Source of the DNA: Neisseria perflava
GTDB lineage: Bacteria; Pseudomonadota; Gammaproteobacteria; Burkholderiales; Neisseriaceae
Length of the DNA: 64,000 nt
Direction: 5' to 3'
Assembly: GCF_019334725.1 (NCBI RefSeq)
Contig: NZ_CP079818.1
Coordinates: 930,001 to 994,000, forward strand
The notes beneath the pieces were generated by a model, which had not been told where the DNA came from, searched no databases, and saw only the letters and a list, made by a program, of their open reading frames with translations. How positions within the stretch are numbered: position 1 is the stretch's first letter; the number at the start of each line of letters is the position of its first letter. Positions 17,918-26,834 of this stretch are shown here, in pieces. A program made the position numbers and the translations under genes.

Positions 17918-17918
17918 A

Positions 17919-18479
17919 TTACATACAGCCTTTGTTTTGGCATAGAGTAAATAACGGCACGCCGCTTTCACGGATTTTTTTGCCGCCGTCCAAGTCGGTA
18001 AATTCCAAAATGGCAGCTGCTTCGATTACTTCACCCCCCAGTTTGCGGATCAGCTCGACACCTGCCAGCATTGTGCCGCCGGTTGCCACTAAATCATCTA
18101 CCAACAAAACGCGTGCGCCCGGCTTGATGGCGTCGGTATGGATTTCTACCGTTGCTTCGCCATATTCCAAAGCATAACTTTGAGAAACCGTATCAAACGG
18201 CAGTTTGCCTTTTTTGCGGATAGGGATAAAGCCGACGTTCAGCTGATAGGCCAAAGCCGCACCAATGATGAAGCCGCGCGCATCCAAGCCCGCAACGACA
18301 TCAACTTTTTGCCCCATATAGCGGTAAACCAGTAAATCGACCAGCAGGCGGAAATATTCTGCGCTTTGTAAAACGGGAGTAATGTCATGAAACAAAATTC
18401 CTTTTTGCGGCCAGTTTTCAATTTTACGGATTTTGTCCGCCAAAGCTTCTACGCCCATTACTTCAGGATGAATCAACAT
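17919..18479 (-). CDS. apt: Adenine phosphoribosyltransferase
   Basis: A 186-residue purine-salvage enzyme that makes AMP from adenine and PRPP. The PRPP-binding loop [14 protein letters not shown] and the N-terminal [12 protein letters not shown] are typical of Apt. Starts at the ATG giving [14 protein letters not shown] second ATG eight codons in ([10 protein letters not shown]) is also plausible. It is transcribed convergently with the YwqK-like gene and divergently from gmk, sharing a roughly 170-bp intergenic region with an AT-type DUS. Confidence 0.95.
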   Translation of the reverse strand: MLIHPEVMGVEALADKIRKIENWPQKGILFHDITPVLQSAEYFRLLVDLLVYRYMGQKVDVVAGLDARGFIIGAALAYQLNVGFIPIRKKGKLPFDTVSQSYALEYGEATVEIHTDAIKPGARVLLVDDLVATGGTMLAGVELIRKLGGEVIEAAAILEFTDLDGGKKIRESGVPLFTLCQNKGCM

Positions 18480-18575
18480 CTCGACATTCCGAAATCAAAA
18501 AGTTTTTAACACGATATTGTAGCGGTCATATGCGGACTTGCCAAATTAATCGATACAATAGCCAAATTTTGCAAC

Positions 18576-18587
18576 ATGCCGTCTGAA
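18576..18587 (+). repeat. AT-type DNA uptake sequence
   Basis: ATGCCGTCTGAA, the dialect of the meningococcus/gonococcus group, in a window where almost all other copies are AGGCCGTCTGAA. It sits immediately upstream of the gmk promoter. Confidence 0.7.
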
Positions 18588-18608
18588 ATTCCGAGAAACA
18601 TTGTGTTG

Positions 18609-18617
18609 TGTTATAAT
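18609..18617 (+). promoter_or_regulatory. Extended -10 promoter for gmk
   Basis: TGTTATAAT is a perfect extended -10 element (TGnTATAAT), about 31 bp before the gmk start codon. No good -35 is present, as expected for this promoter class. Confidence 0.55.
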
Positions 18618-18647
18618 TTACAGGTACATACCATCGGCTGAACCACC

Positions 18648-19265
18648 ATGCAAAATCATAAAAAAGGCAATATTTACATCATTTCTGCCGCTTCCGGAAC
18701 AGGTAAAACGACCTTGGTGTCGCGCCTGTTGAAAAATCATGACGACATCCGTGTTTCCATTTCTCATACTACGCGCCAGCCGCGTGAGGGTGAAGCACAT
18801 GGTGTACATTACCACTTTGTTCCCAAAGAAGAATTTGAATCGCTGATTGATCAAAGAGCCTTTTTAGAACACGCCAATGTGTTCGGCAATTATTACGGCA
18901 CCAGCATTGCCGGCGTGAATTCGTTGAGCGAAGAGGGCTATGACGTAATTTTGGAAATTGATGTGCAAGGTGCGGCGCAAGTGCGTAAATCGTTGCCTGA
19001 AGCCAGCAGTATTTTTATCCTGCCGCCTTCCTTTGAAGTATTGGCGCAACGTTTGATCGGCCGTGGTACAGACAGCGAAGAAGTTATTCAAACACGCCTT
19101 TCAAAAGCCCGTCATGAGATTGAGCAATCCGTTTTGTTCGATTACGTTGTCGTGAATGACGATTTGGATCGTGCCGAAGCCGATTTGTTCCACATTATTA
19201 AAGCAGGCCGTCTGAAAAAATCCTCTCAACAGGGATTTATCTCAAACCTGTTGGAAAATTCCTAA
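18648..19265 (+). CDS. gmk: Guanylate kinase
   Basis: A 205-residue kinase converting GMP to GDP with ATP. The P-loop SAASGTGKTTL (residues 13-23) and the GMP-binding segment SHTTRQPREGEAHGVHYHF are intact. Start ATG gives MQNHKKGNIYIISAAS. It heads the gmk-rpoZ-spoT arrangement common in proteobacteria, which ties GTP supply to stringent-response signalling. A DUS is embedded near its 3' end, encoding the common A-G-R-L-K peptide. Confidence 0.97.
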   Translation: MQNHKKGNIYIISAASGTGKTTLVSRLLKNHDDIRVSISHTTRQPREGEAHGVHYHFVPKEEFESLIDQRAFLEHANVFGNYYGTSIAGVNSLSEEGYDVILEIDVQGAAQVRKSLPEASSIFILPPSFEVLAQRLIGRGTDSEEVIQTRLSKARHEIEQSVLFDYVVVNDDLDRAEADLFHIIKAGRLKKSSQQGFISNLLENS

Positions 19266-19317
19266 AAAACAGCGAAAATAACCGTTTATTTGAAACATAG
19301 AAAGAAAGCAAGCAAAC

Positions 19318-19524
19318 ATGGCCCGTATTACTACTGAAGACTGCACAGGTAAAATCCCTAACCACTTCGACCTTACCCTCGTTGCCGCCCGTCGCGCACG
19401 CCAATTAGAAAACGGCAATACGCCTTTGGTTGACGACATCCGCAACAACAAACCAACCGTTACCGCCCTGCGCGAAATCGCAGCCGGACAAATCGGAACC
19501 GAGCTGCTGACCCGCAACAAATAA
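19318..19524 (+). CDS. rpoZ: RNA polymerase omega subunit
   Basis: A 68-residue omega subunit starting [17 protein letters not shown], with the conserved [15 protein letters not shown] core. It promotes folding and assembly of the beta' subunit and forms part of the ppGpp site of RNA polymerase. It lies 52 bp after gmk and 104 bp before spoT on the same strand. Confidence 0.96.
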   Translation: MARITTEDCTGKIPNHFDLTLVAARRARQLENGNTPLVDDIRNNKPTVTALREIAAGQIGTELLTRNK

Positions 19525-19628
19525 ACCAACCGGCAAACCGATAAAACCGTCGCGCGGACTGTATCGGTGCGATATCACAACCGATACAGTCTGACGGCTT
19601 AAAAATAGCCATAAAAGGCCGTCTGAAA

Positions 19629-21785
19629 ATGCCAGCCCCACTGCCTACCGCCCCCTATGATCCGTTGACAGCAGAAGCGCGCGAGCTTCTGTTTCGCACC
19701 GCATCCTATCTCAATACCAATGAGCAGGCCGAGCTTGAAAGAGCCGTTGCCTACGCTTTCCATGCCCATGACGGACAAACCCGTAAAAGCGGCGAGCCCT
19801 ACATTACCCATCCCCTTGCCGTTGCCACGCAGCTTGCGATTTGGCACATGGATGTTCAAGGCCTCTGCGCGGGCGTTATGCATGATGTATTGGAAGATAC
19901 GGGCGTAACCAAAGTCGAAATGGCGGCAGAATTCGGCGATACCATTGCCGAAATGGTAGACGGCCTCTCCAAACTGGAAAAACTCAAATTTGAAGATCAT
20001 GCCGAGCATCAGGCGGAAAGTTTCCGCAAGCTTATCCTCGCCATGACTAAAGACGTGCGCGTCATCGTCGTCAAACTTGCCGACCGATTGCACAATATGC
20101 GCACCCTTGGCTCTATGCGTCCGGAAAAACGCCGCCGCATCGCCAAAGAAACCCTCGAAATCTATGCTCAAATCGCCAACCGCATTGGCCTGAACAATGC
20201 GTATCAAGAGCTTCAAGACTTATCGTTCCAAAACCTCCACCCAAGACGCTACGAAACCCTGAAAAAAGCCATGAACAACAGCCGCAAAAATCGCCGCGAT
20301 GTTGTCGGCAAAGTGTTGCGTGCATTCGGTCAGCGTTTGGTTGGTGTCAATATTGAAGCCAAAATCAAAGGCCGTGAGAAAAACTTGTACAGCATCCATC
20401 AAAAAATGCTGGCTAAAAAGCTGCGTTTTGCCGAAGTAATGGATATTTACGGCTTTCGGGTCATCGTAAACAGCATTCCTGCCTGTTATGCCGCGTTGGG
20501 CGCATTACATAATTTATACCACCCCAAGCCCGGCCGTTTCAAAGACTATATCGCTATTCCGAAAAGCAACGGCTACCAAAGCCTGCATACGACCTTGGTC
20601 GGCCCTTACGGTTTGCCGATCGAAGTGCAAATCCGTACGCGTGAAATGGATGCCGTGGCTGAGGGTGGTATTGCCGGTCATTGGATTTACAAATCCGGTG
20701 AAAATACTCCGGATCAAGCCGTCCTCCATATGAACCGATGGATGAAAAATATTCTCGACCTGCAGGCTAGTAGCTCAAATGCCATCGAGTTTCTAGAGCA
20801 TGTCAAAGTCGATTTGTTCCCCAACGAAGTCTATATCGTTACCCCGAAAGGCGATATCCTTACCTTGCCTAAAGGTGCAACGCCGATTGACTTTGCCTAT
20901 GCAGTTCACACCAATATCGGTCATAAAACCGTTGCCGTGCGTATCAATAACGTCATGATGCCGTTGCGCACCAAGCTGAAAACCGGCGATACGGTAGAAA
21001 TCATTACTTCCGAGCATGCCAAGCCTAATGTAGCATGGCTGAACTTTACCGTTTCCAGCCGTGCGCGAAGCGCCATCCGCCAATACATTAAAAATCTGAA
21101 TCGTCACGATGCCGTTGTTTTGGGTGAGAACCTGCTGCAAAAAGCTTTATCCAGCCTGTTGCCTAAAGACATCCTGCTTTCAGACGACCTCAAAGAAAAA
21201 TACCTTGCCGATTTGAATACCAAACAAACCTCGTTTGAAGAGGTTCTTTACAATGTCGGTATGGGGCATACTTTGCCGGTACACGTTGCCATGCACATTG
21301 CCGAGTTGGCAGGCCAACATTTTGGCAGCACGGTCAAGCTCAGTCCGATCAAAGTCAACGATCAGGAAACCGGCCGGATTCATTTTGCCGAATGTTGCCA
21401 TCCGATTCCCGGCGATGCGATCCGCGCCTTATTGGTCAAAGACAAGGGTATGATTATCCACCGAGATACCTGTCAAACTTTGGTCAAAGCCGATCCGGAA
21501 GAGCAACTGGATGCGGGTTGGGACAGTTTGCGCAATCAAACGTACCGCACCATCCTCAACGTCAAATCCGAAGATGCGCATGGTTTGTTGGCCTCAATGG
21601 CGCAAGCGATTTCCAATTCCGGTGCGGACATCGAATCTGTCGATACGCCAACCAAAGCGCAAGCAGGAACAGAAGGTTTTGTAGAATTTAAATTTACAAT
21701 TAAAGTCAAAGACTTGGATCAGGTTAATCAGATTATTCATGCAATGCATGCCAATCCGAATATCCGTAAAGTGATTCGAGGATAA
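19629..21785 (+). CDS. spoT: Bifunctional (p)ppGpp synthetase/hydrolase
   Basis: A 718-residue RelA/SpoT homologue. Domain order: HD hydrolase with the intact HDVLEDT motif (about residues 83-89), synthetase with RFKDYIAIPKSNGYQSLHTT, TGS, a helical region with the conserved AECCHPIPGD, and a C-terminal ACT domain. The synthetase carries the R-x-K-D charge signature of bifunctional enzymes rather than the E-x-D-D of mono-functional RelA, and the hydrolase motif is complete. The ATG at 19629 follows a DUS directly (AAAGGCCGTCTGAAA then ATG), so the DUS sits where a ribosome binding site is expected. Confidence 0.97.
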   Translation: MPAPLPTAPYDPLTAEARELLFRTASYLNTNEQAELERAVAYAFHAHDGQTRKSGEPYITHPLAVATQLAIWHMDVQGLCAGVMHDVLEDTGVTKVEMAAEFGDTIAEMVDGLSKLEKLKFEDHAEHQAESFRKLILAMTKDVRVIVVKLADRLHNMRTLGSMRPEKRRRIAKETLEIYAQIANRIGLNNAYQELQDLSFQNLHPRRYETLKKAMNNSRKNRRDVVGKVLRAFGQRLVGVNIEAKIKGREKNLYSIHQKMLAKKLRFAEVMDIYGFRVIVNSIPACYAALGALHNLYHPKPGRFKDYIAIPKSNGYQSLHTTLVGPYGLPIEVQIRTREMDAVAEGGIAGHWIYKSGENTPDQAVLHMNRWMKNILDLQASSSNAIEFLEHVKVDLFPNEVYIVTPKGDILTLPKGATPIDFAYAVHTNIGHKTVAVRINNVMMPLRTKLKTGDTVEIITSEHAKPNVAWLNFTVSSRARSAIRQYIKNLNRHDAVVLGENLLQKALSSLLPKDILLSDDLKEKYLADLNTKQTSFEEVLYNVGMGHTLPVHVAMHIAELAGQHFGSTVKLSPIKVNDQETGRIHFAECCHPIPGDAIRALLVKDKGMIIHRDTCQTLVKADPEEQLDAGWDSLRNQTYRTILNVKSEDAHGLLASMAQAISNSGADIESVDTPTKAQAGTEGFVEFKFTIKVKDLDQVNQIIHAMHANPNIRKVIRG

Positions 21786-21799
21786 TCTTGTTAATAAGC

Positions 21800-21835
21800 A
21801 AAGGCCGTCTGAAAGCATTTTCAGACGGCCTTTTT
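21800..21835 (+). terminator. DUS-pair terminator of spoT
   Basis: Inverted AAAGGCCGTCTGAAA arms with a 6-nt loop and five T residues follow the spoT stop codon. Confidence 0.85.
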
Positions 21836-21905
21836 GATGTTTACAAATAAAAGCTGTTGGCTTCTTTTTAAGAGGATTTATGGCTTGTTTGTAATTAGAT
21901 TGGGT

Positions 21906-22067
21906 TTAACTCAACCAAAAACGGAAAACCAAAAAGAAAACTAAGGCCAAAACGCCGGCCCAAACCAGTAACATGAATCCGGCTACTGCCTGACCCAAGC
22001 GGTAAACAGGATTTTTGCGTTCGTCTTCGAGTAGGGGATTAGGTGTATCGTGCGGTTTGTCGGACAT
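21906..22067 (-). CDS. Small single-pass membrane protein
   Basis: A 53-residue frame that starts MSDKPHDTPNPLLEDERKN, then one long membrane helix (AVAGFMLLVWAGVLALVFFLVF) and the C-terminus RFWLS. It is in the recX direction, 75 bp downstream of it. Function is not recognised. The polar-then-hydrophobic layout and intact frame favour a real gene, but there is no strong Shine-Dalgarno sequence. Confidence 0.55.
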   Translation of the reverse strand: MSDKPHDTPNPLLEDERKNPVYRLGQAVAGFMLLVWAGVLALVFFLVFRFWLS

Positions 22068-22142
22068 GATGAAGCTCTGATTGAATTATTGAATAAAAGC
22101 GTAAGGGTACGCCGATAGAAGCAAAGATTCAAGTGGGAATGA

Positions 22143-22604
22143 TTATTGATAGAAGTTTTCGTCTTCATTCCACGCGGTTTTTAAGGCCGTCTGAATGGTG
22201 TCGGCACCAAAGCCGCGATAGGCAAGGAAACGCGCTTGTTTTTGTTTTTCTTTCAAATCTTGAGCTTCCTGCTTGAATTTTTTACGCAAGACGGAAATGG
22301 CGGTTTGCAGCTCGTCCTCCCTGCCGGGTAGGAACTCCCGACAGTCATCTGCATCGATACCTTGTTGCGCCAAGGCTTGCTTGAGGCGGAGCGTGCCGTA
22401 ACGGTTGCTCTTGCTGTGAATATAGGCTTCTGCGTAACGTTGGTCGGATTGCCAATTTCGTTCGGCGAATTCGTCCAAAACCTTTTCCAACTCTTCTTCG
22501 CTTTCAGCGTGGGGAGCCAGTTTGCGTTTCAAGCCGACACGGCTGACTTCCTGACGGGAAAGAATATCCAAGGCGCGGGCGCGTAAGGTTTTGGGAGGTT
22601 TCAT
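22143..22604 (-). CDS. recX: Regulatory protein RecX
   Basis: A 153-residue RecX protein that modulates RecA filaments. It shows the family's three-helix tandem repeats: RARALDILSRQEVSRVGLKR, the second around VLDEFAERNWQSDQRYAEAY, and KSNRYGTLRLKQALAQQGID followed by a third repeat. Starts at ATG with MKPPKTLRARAL. recA is not adjacent, as is usual in Neisseria. Confidence 0.92.
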   Translation of the reverse strand: MKPPKTLRARALDILSRQEVSRVGLKRKLAPHAESEEELEKVLDEFAERNWQSDQRYAEAYIHSKSNRYGTLRLKQALAQQGIDADDCREFLPGREDELQTAISVLRKKFKQEAQDLKEKQKQARFLAYRGFGADTIQTALKTAWNEDENFYQ

Positions 22605-22646
22605 GGGGATATGGAAGGGGAGGGATTTAACTACAATGAATTACAT

Positions 22647-22694
22647 TTTCAGACGGCCTGATTGGGTGAAAGCACCGAAAAGGCCGTCTGAAAA
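22647..22694 (-). terminator. DUS-pair hairpin after gph
   Basis: TTTTCAGACGGCCT and AGGCCGTCTGAAAA arms (14 bp) around a 20-nt loop, in outward orientation, immediately downstream of gph. Confidence 0.6.
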
Positions 22695-22704
22695 TAAAGC
22701 CAAA

Positions 22705-23418
22705 TTATTCTTCGTCTTTGTTTTTTTGCGGTTGCAGATTTTCGTAGATTTCAGGCAGGGCGCGAATCAACAAATCAGGTTTGGTCGCTTTGTCTTGGGA
22801 GAGCAAGGTCATGTCGCCGTAGCCGAATGTTACGCCGACGCTGAAGCAACCGGCCGCTTTGGCGGCAATAATGTCATTTTTGGAGTCGCCCACCATCAGC
22901 ATATTGGCAACGTCGATGCCCAAAACTTCGGCCGCATGTTGAAGCGGCAATGGGCTGGGTTTTTTCTCAGTCAGGCTGTCTCCGCCGAGAACCAAGCTGA
23001 AATAGCCGTCGAGATTGAGTTGTTTCAGCAACTCAGCAGCCAGAATTTCATTTTTATTGGTAATGACAACCAATGGAATACCCAAGGACTTCAGCAGGCC
23101 GAGACCGGCTTCAGTTTCAGGGTAGGGGCGGGTAAAGTCGCTCAAGTGTTCGCGATAATATTTCATAAAGAACACAAAACCTTTTTCCCAGATTTCAGGA
23201 TCGGCTTCTTTTTCACGATCATGGGTAATGACGCGATGAACCAACTTGCTGATGCCGTCGCCGACATAACTTCCAACCGTTTGGGTAGGCAAAACAGGTA
23301 AACCTAAGTGCGCACACATGGCTTGGGCTGCTGCGGCCAAATCGGGAACGGAATCACATAAGGTACCGTCCAAATCAAAGGCAACGGCTTGGACGTGTTC
23401 TAAAGCAGCAGTGGTCAT
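22705..23418 (-). CDS. gph: Phosphoglycolate phosphatase (HAD superfamily)
   Basis: About 237 residues; the HAD nucleophile motif FDLDGTLCDS is near the N-terminus, VVITNKNE is motif II, KKPSPLPL carries the motif III lysine and VGDSKNDIIAAKAAG is motif IV. It hydrolyses 2-phosphoglycolate produced during repair of oxidised DNA ends. Two ATGs are possible: the one at 23418 (MTTAALEHVQAV) has a GAAAG 8 nt upstream, while the one at 23436 adds six residues. The product ends with a charged QKNKDEE tail. Confidence 0.9.
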   Translation of the reverse strand: MTTAALEHVQAVAFDLDGTLCDSVPDLAAAAQAMCAHLGLPVLPTQTVGSYVGDGISKLVHRVITHDREKEADPEIWEKGFVFFMKYYREHLSDFTRPYPETEAGLGLLKSLGIPLVVITNKNEILAAELLKQLNLDGYFSLVLGGDSLTEKKPSPLPLQHAAEVLGIDVANMLMVGDSKNDIIAAKAAGCFSVGVTFGYGDMTLLSQDKATKPDLLIRALPEIYENLQPQKNKDEE

Positions 23419-23436
23419 TGAGTAGCTTTCTGTCAT

Positions 23437-23839
23437 ATTATTTAAGCGCTTATTTTAACATTGTTTGCCTGATTTGCCGATGTTTTGCCGATTCTTTAAA
23501 AAGATGTTTGTTTAAATTGTTAACAATTTTTGATGGTGTAAGGCTGTCAGCCTATTGGGAATGTGAAAGGGATTTTGTCAACAAAAAGGGTGGTTTGGTA
23601 GGTATTAAAAAACAAAGGGTTTGTGTGTTTTTTTGAATGGTTTGATGAGCATTTATGCTAGGCCGTCTGAAAATTTTTTGGTTGGTGTGCCGATATTTTC
23701 AGACGACCTCAAACTAAATTCATATATAAATGAATAGATTCGCTTTTTATCGACTACACGCTATTACATTTTTGTCCGTTTTTGTATATAGTAACGTGTA
23801 TGGCTCTCGTCTAATCATATGTATGAAAAGGAAAAATAC
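23437..23839. other. Intergenic region upstream of gph and the NAD-type gdh
   Basis: No gene seen in 403 bp. It contains a perfect 16-bp palindrome AAATTGTTAACAATTT at 23514-23529, a DUS pair at about 23662-23707 whose right arm is the AGGTCGTCTGAA variant, a TATAGT -10-like hexamer at 23787-23792 and, at the end, AAGGAAA as the gdh ribosome binding site. Confidence 0.6.
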
Positions 23840-25105
23840 ATGTCCGCATCTGCTGTAAAAGAAACGCTGAATCCGTTTGAAATTGCGCAAAAACAAGTGA
23901 AAACTGCCTGCGACCGTTTGAATGCCGACCCAGCAGTATTTGAAATCTTGAAAAAGCCGCAACGTGTTTTGGAAGTCAACTTCCCTGTCAAACTCGACAA
24001 CGGTACAGTAGAAAACTTCACCGGCTACCGTTCACAACACAATAATGCCGTCGGCCCTTACAAAGGCGGCGTGCGTTTCCATCCTAATGTGAATATGGAC
24101 GAGGTTAAAGCCCTGTCTATCTGGATGACCATCAAATGCTGCGTGGCCGGTATTCCTTACGGCGGCGGTAAAGGCGGTATTACTTTGGATCCGCGTAACT
24201 ATTCCGAAGCGGAATTGGAACGCATCGCCCGCGCTTATTCCGAAGCCATTTCTCCGCTGATCGGCGAGAAAATCGATATTCCAGCACCTGATGTGAATAC
24301 CAACGGCAAAATCATGTCTTGGATGGTTGATGCCTATGAAAACGTGGTGAAACATTCTGCACCGGGCGTGTTTACCGGCAAACCGGTTGAGTTTGGCGGT
24401 TCCTTGGCGCGTACCGAAGCCACCGGTTACGGCGTAAACTTCGCCGCCGTCCAAGCTTTGGAAAAACTGGGCAAAGACGTGAAGGGTGCCACTTACGCCA
24501 TTCAAGGTTTCGGTAACGTGGGCTACCATACCGGTTACTATGCACACAAAGCCGGTGCGAAAATCGTTGCCGTATCTACTGTTGACGTTGCCATCTACAA
24601 CGAAAACGGCTTGGATATGGAAGCAATCATCAAAGAATTCCAAACCAAAGGTTTCATCACCAACGAAGCCGGCTACGGCAAAGAAATCAGCAATGCCGAA
24701 CTTTTGGCTCTAGAAGTGGACGTACTTGCCCCTTGCGCGCTGGAAAACCAACTGACTTCTGAAAACGCCGGTAAAGTCCGCGCGAAAATCGTGGTTGAAG
24801 GCGCAAACGGCCCGACCACTCCAGAAGCCGACGTTATCCTGCGTCAAAACGGCGTATTGGTTGTTCCTGATATTTTGGCAAACTGCGGCGGCGTGGTGGT
24901 ATCCTATTTCGAATGGGTACAAAACCTGCAAGGCTACTACTGGGAATTTGACGAAGTTCAAGAGAAAGAAACCGTTGTCCTGCGCCGTGCGTTCCGCGAT
25001 ATTTGGAATTTGGCTCAAGAATACGATGTTGATCTGCGTACCGCTTCTTACATGATGAGTATCCGTCGTGTTGAAAAAGCAATGAAACTGCGCGGCTGGT
25101 ATTAA
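23840..25105 (+). CDS. NAD-type glutamate dehydrogenase (Glu/Leu/Phe/Val dehydrogenase family)
   Basis: A 421-residue enzyme oxidising glutamate to 2-oxoglutarate and ammonia. GPYKGGVRFHPNV and IPYGGGKGGI hold the substrate-binding and catalytic lysines, and GFGNVGYHTG is the dinucleotide loop. Length and sequence resemble NAD-linked catabolic enzymes rather than the 444-residue NADP enzyme encoded at 35666-37000. The start is the ATG at 23840 (MSASAVKETLNPF) with AAGGAAA upstream; an in-frame ATG at 23819 adds seven residues including the ribosome binding site. Coenzyme specificity is inferred from family grouping. Confidence 0.92.
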   Translation: MSASAVKETLNPFEIAQKQVKTACDRLNADPAVFEILKKPQRVLEVNFPVKLDNGTVENFTGYRSQHNNAVGPYKGGVRFHPNVNMDEVKALSIWMTIKCCVAGIPYGGGKGGITLDPRNYSEAELERIARAYSEAISPLIGEKIDIPAPDVNTNGKIMSWMVDAYENVVKHSAPGVFTGKPVEFGGSLARTEATGYGVNFAAVQALEKLGKDVKGATYAIQGFGNVGYHTGYYAHKAGAKIVAVSTVDVAIYNENGLDMEAIIKEFQTKGFITNEAGYGKEISNAELLALEVDVLAPCALENQLTSENAGKVRAKIVVEGANGPTTPEADVILRQNGVLVVPDILANCGGVVVSYFEWVQNLQGYYWEFDEVQEKETVVLRRAFRDIWNLAQEYDVDLRTASYMMSIRRVEKAMKLRGWY

Positions 25106-25128
25106 TCGTTTGAACGATAGCTAAGAGT

Positions 25129-25160
25129 AGGCCGTCTGAAATCTGTTTTCAGACGGCCTT
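25129..25160 (+). terminator. DUS-pair terminator of the NAD-type gdh
   Basis: AGGCCGTCTGAAA and TTTCAGACGGCCT arms around a short loop. Confidence 0.75.
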
Positions 25161-25265
25161 AATGTTTTTGATAAGTGCCTTTACAAATTTTAATCCACCT
25201 TGATTCCATTTCATTCAAACTCAGCTATAATCCCCTTTTTTGACCTTTCCGGAAAAGACATAATC

Positions 25266-26081
25266 ATGAACAAAACTTTCAAATTCAGCGCATTGGCTTT
25301 GTCTGCTTTGTTGGCACTGACTGCTTGCAACCAAAAAGACACTGCCGCTAAAGATGCCCCTGCTGCTTCCGTAGCTTCAAATGCGACTGCAGATGCTTCT
25401 GCCATCGGTTCTACTGCCCAACAAGCCAGCTACGCAATGGGTGTGGACATCGGCCGTTCATTGAAACAAATGAAAGACCAAGGTACGGAAATCGATTTGA
25501 AAGTCTTCACCGAAGCCATGGAAGCCATGTTTGAAGGCAAAGAAGTTAAAATGACTGAAGCCCAAGCTCAGGAAGTGATGATGAAGTTCCTGCAAGAGCA
25601 ACAAGAAAAAGCGGCTGCCAAACGTGCTGAAGATGCCAAAGTAAACTTGGAAAAAGGCGAAGCGTTCTTGAAAGAAAACGCGACTAAAGAAGGCGTGAAA
25701 ACCAGCGCTTCCGGTCTGCAATACAAAATCACCAAAGAAGGCGAAGGCAAAAAACCGACTAAAGACGATGTGGTTACCGTTGAATACGAAGGCCGTCTGA
25801 TTGATGGTACCGTATTTGACAGTAGCAAAGCCAACGGCGGCCCTGCAAGCTTCCCTGTAAGCCAAGTGATTCCAGGTTGGACTGAAGGTATCCAACTCTT
25901 GAAAGAAGGCGGCGAAGCAACATTCTACATCCCGGCCAAACTGGCTTACCGCGAAGTTGGCGCCGGCGATAAAATCGGCCCGAACGCTACTTTGGTATTC
26001 GACGTGAAACTGGTTAAAGTCGGCGCGCCTGATGCTGCTGCACAACAACCAGTACAAGTTGACGTACAAAAAGTTCAATAA
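25266..26081 (+). CDS. FKBP-type peptidyl-prolyl isomerase lipoprotein (Mip-like)
   Basis: A 271-residue lipoprotein (LLALTAC, Cys 21). An Ala/Ser-rich linker leads into an N-terminal dimerisation helix domain (ASYAMGVDIGRSLKQM and a long helix ending QQEKAAAKRAED), then a C-terminal FKBP domain with VTVEYEGRLIDGTVFDSS, VIPGWTEGIQLLKEGG and GPNATLVFDVKLVKV. This is the layout of Legionella Mip and the neisserial Mip virulence-associated isomerase. The start ATG at 25266 begins a lipoprotein signal; an upstream in-frame start is rejected. Confidence 0.93.
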   Translation: MNKTFKFSALALSALLALTACNQKDTAAKDAPAASVASNATADASAIGSTAQQASYAMGVDIGRSLKQMKDQGTEIDLKVFTEAMEAMFEGKEVKMTEAQAQEVMMKFLQEQQEKAAAKRAEDAKVNLEKGEAFLKENATKEGVKTSASGLQYKITKEGEGKKPTKDDVVTVEYEGRLIDGTVFDSSKANGGPASFPVSQVIPGWTEGIQLLKEGGEATFYIPAKLAYREVGAGDKIGPNATLVFDVKLVKVGAPDAAAQQPVQVDVQKVQ

Positions 26082-26116
26082 TCCGAATCAAGGCTTACGC
26101 CCTTAAACAACGGATA

Positions 26117-26153
26117 AAAGGCCGTCTGAAAAATTCCGTTTCAGACGGCCTTT
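26117..26153 (+). terminator. DUS-pair terminator of the Mip-like gene
   Basis: AAAGGCCGTCTGAAA and TTTCAGACGGCCTTT arms lie between the Mip-like gene and purN. Confidence 0.8.
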
Positions 26154-26174
26154 GTTCCAAACAAACAAGGAATT

Positions 26175-26804
26175 ATGATGAAAAATATCGTCATCCTTAT
26201 TTCCGGACGCGGCAGCAATATGCAGGCGATTGTGAATGCCAATATTCCCGATGCCAACATTGCAGCCGTATTGAGCAACAGCGAGACCGCTGCCGGATTG
26301 GCATGGGCGGCAGAGCGCGGTATTGCCACTGACAGTTTGAACCATAAAAACTTCGACTCGCGTCTGGCATTTGATCAGGCTATGATGGAAAAAATCGATG
26401 CCTATCAGCCCGATTTGGTTGTATTGGCGGGCTTTATGCGCATTTTGACTCCCAAATTCTGCGCCCATTATGAAAACCGCCTGATCAATATCCATCCGTC
26501 CATCCTGCCTTCTTTCACCGGTCTGCACACCCACGAACGCGCATTGGAAGCAGGTTGCCGAGTGGCAGGCTGCACCATCCATTTTGTGACGCCCGAGCTG
26601 GATTGCGGCCCAATTATTTCACAAGGCATTGTTCCTATTTTGGACGGCGATACCGCTGACGACGTTGCCGCACGCGTGTTGACGGTTGAACACCAGCTTT
26701 TCCCGCAAGCCGTTGCCGACTTTGTTGCAGGCCGTCTGAAAATCGAAGGCAACCGCGTTTTGAATGCACAACGCAATGCCGCCGGTCAAAGCCTGTTGGC
26801 TTAA
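26175..26804 (+). CDS. purN: Phosphoribosylglycinamide formyltransferase
   Basis: A 209-residue enzyme that formylates GAR with 10-formyl-THF in purine synthesis. SGRGSNMQAI binds the phosphate. The catalytic Asn-His pair is in INIHPSILPSFTG, and the catalytic Asp is in TPELDCGPIISQG. Two adjacent ATGs (26175 and 26178) follow AAGGAA; either gives the same protein bar one Met. The DUF3108 gene starts 30 bp later on the same strand. Confidence 0.95.
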   Translation: MMKNIVILISGRGSNMQAIVNANIPDANIAAVLSNSETAAGLAWAAERGIATDSLNHKNFDSRLAFDQAMMEKIDAYQPDLVVLAGFMRILTPKFCAHYENRLINIHPSILPSFTGLHTHERALEAGCRVAGCTIHFVTPELDCGPIISQGIVPILDGDTADDVAARVLTVEHQLFPQAVADFVAGRLKIEGNRVLNAQRNAAGQSLLA

Positions 26805-26834
26805 TTAAAACACGATACACACAAGGAAAACATC

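Noticed and set aside
19599..20216. A 205-codon minus-strand frame at the start of spoT
   Set aside because: Antisense to the conserved HD hydrolase domain of spoT and without a family match.
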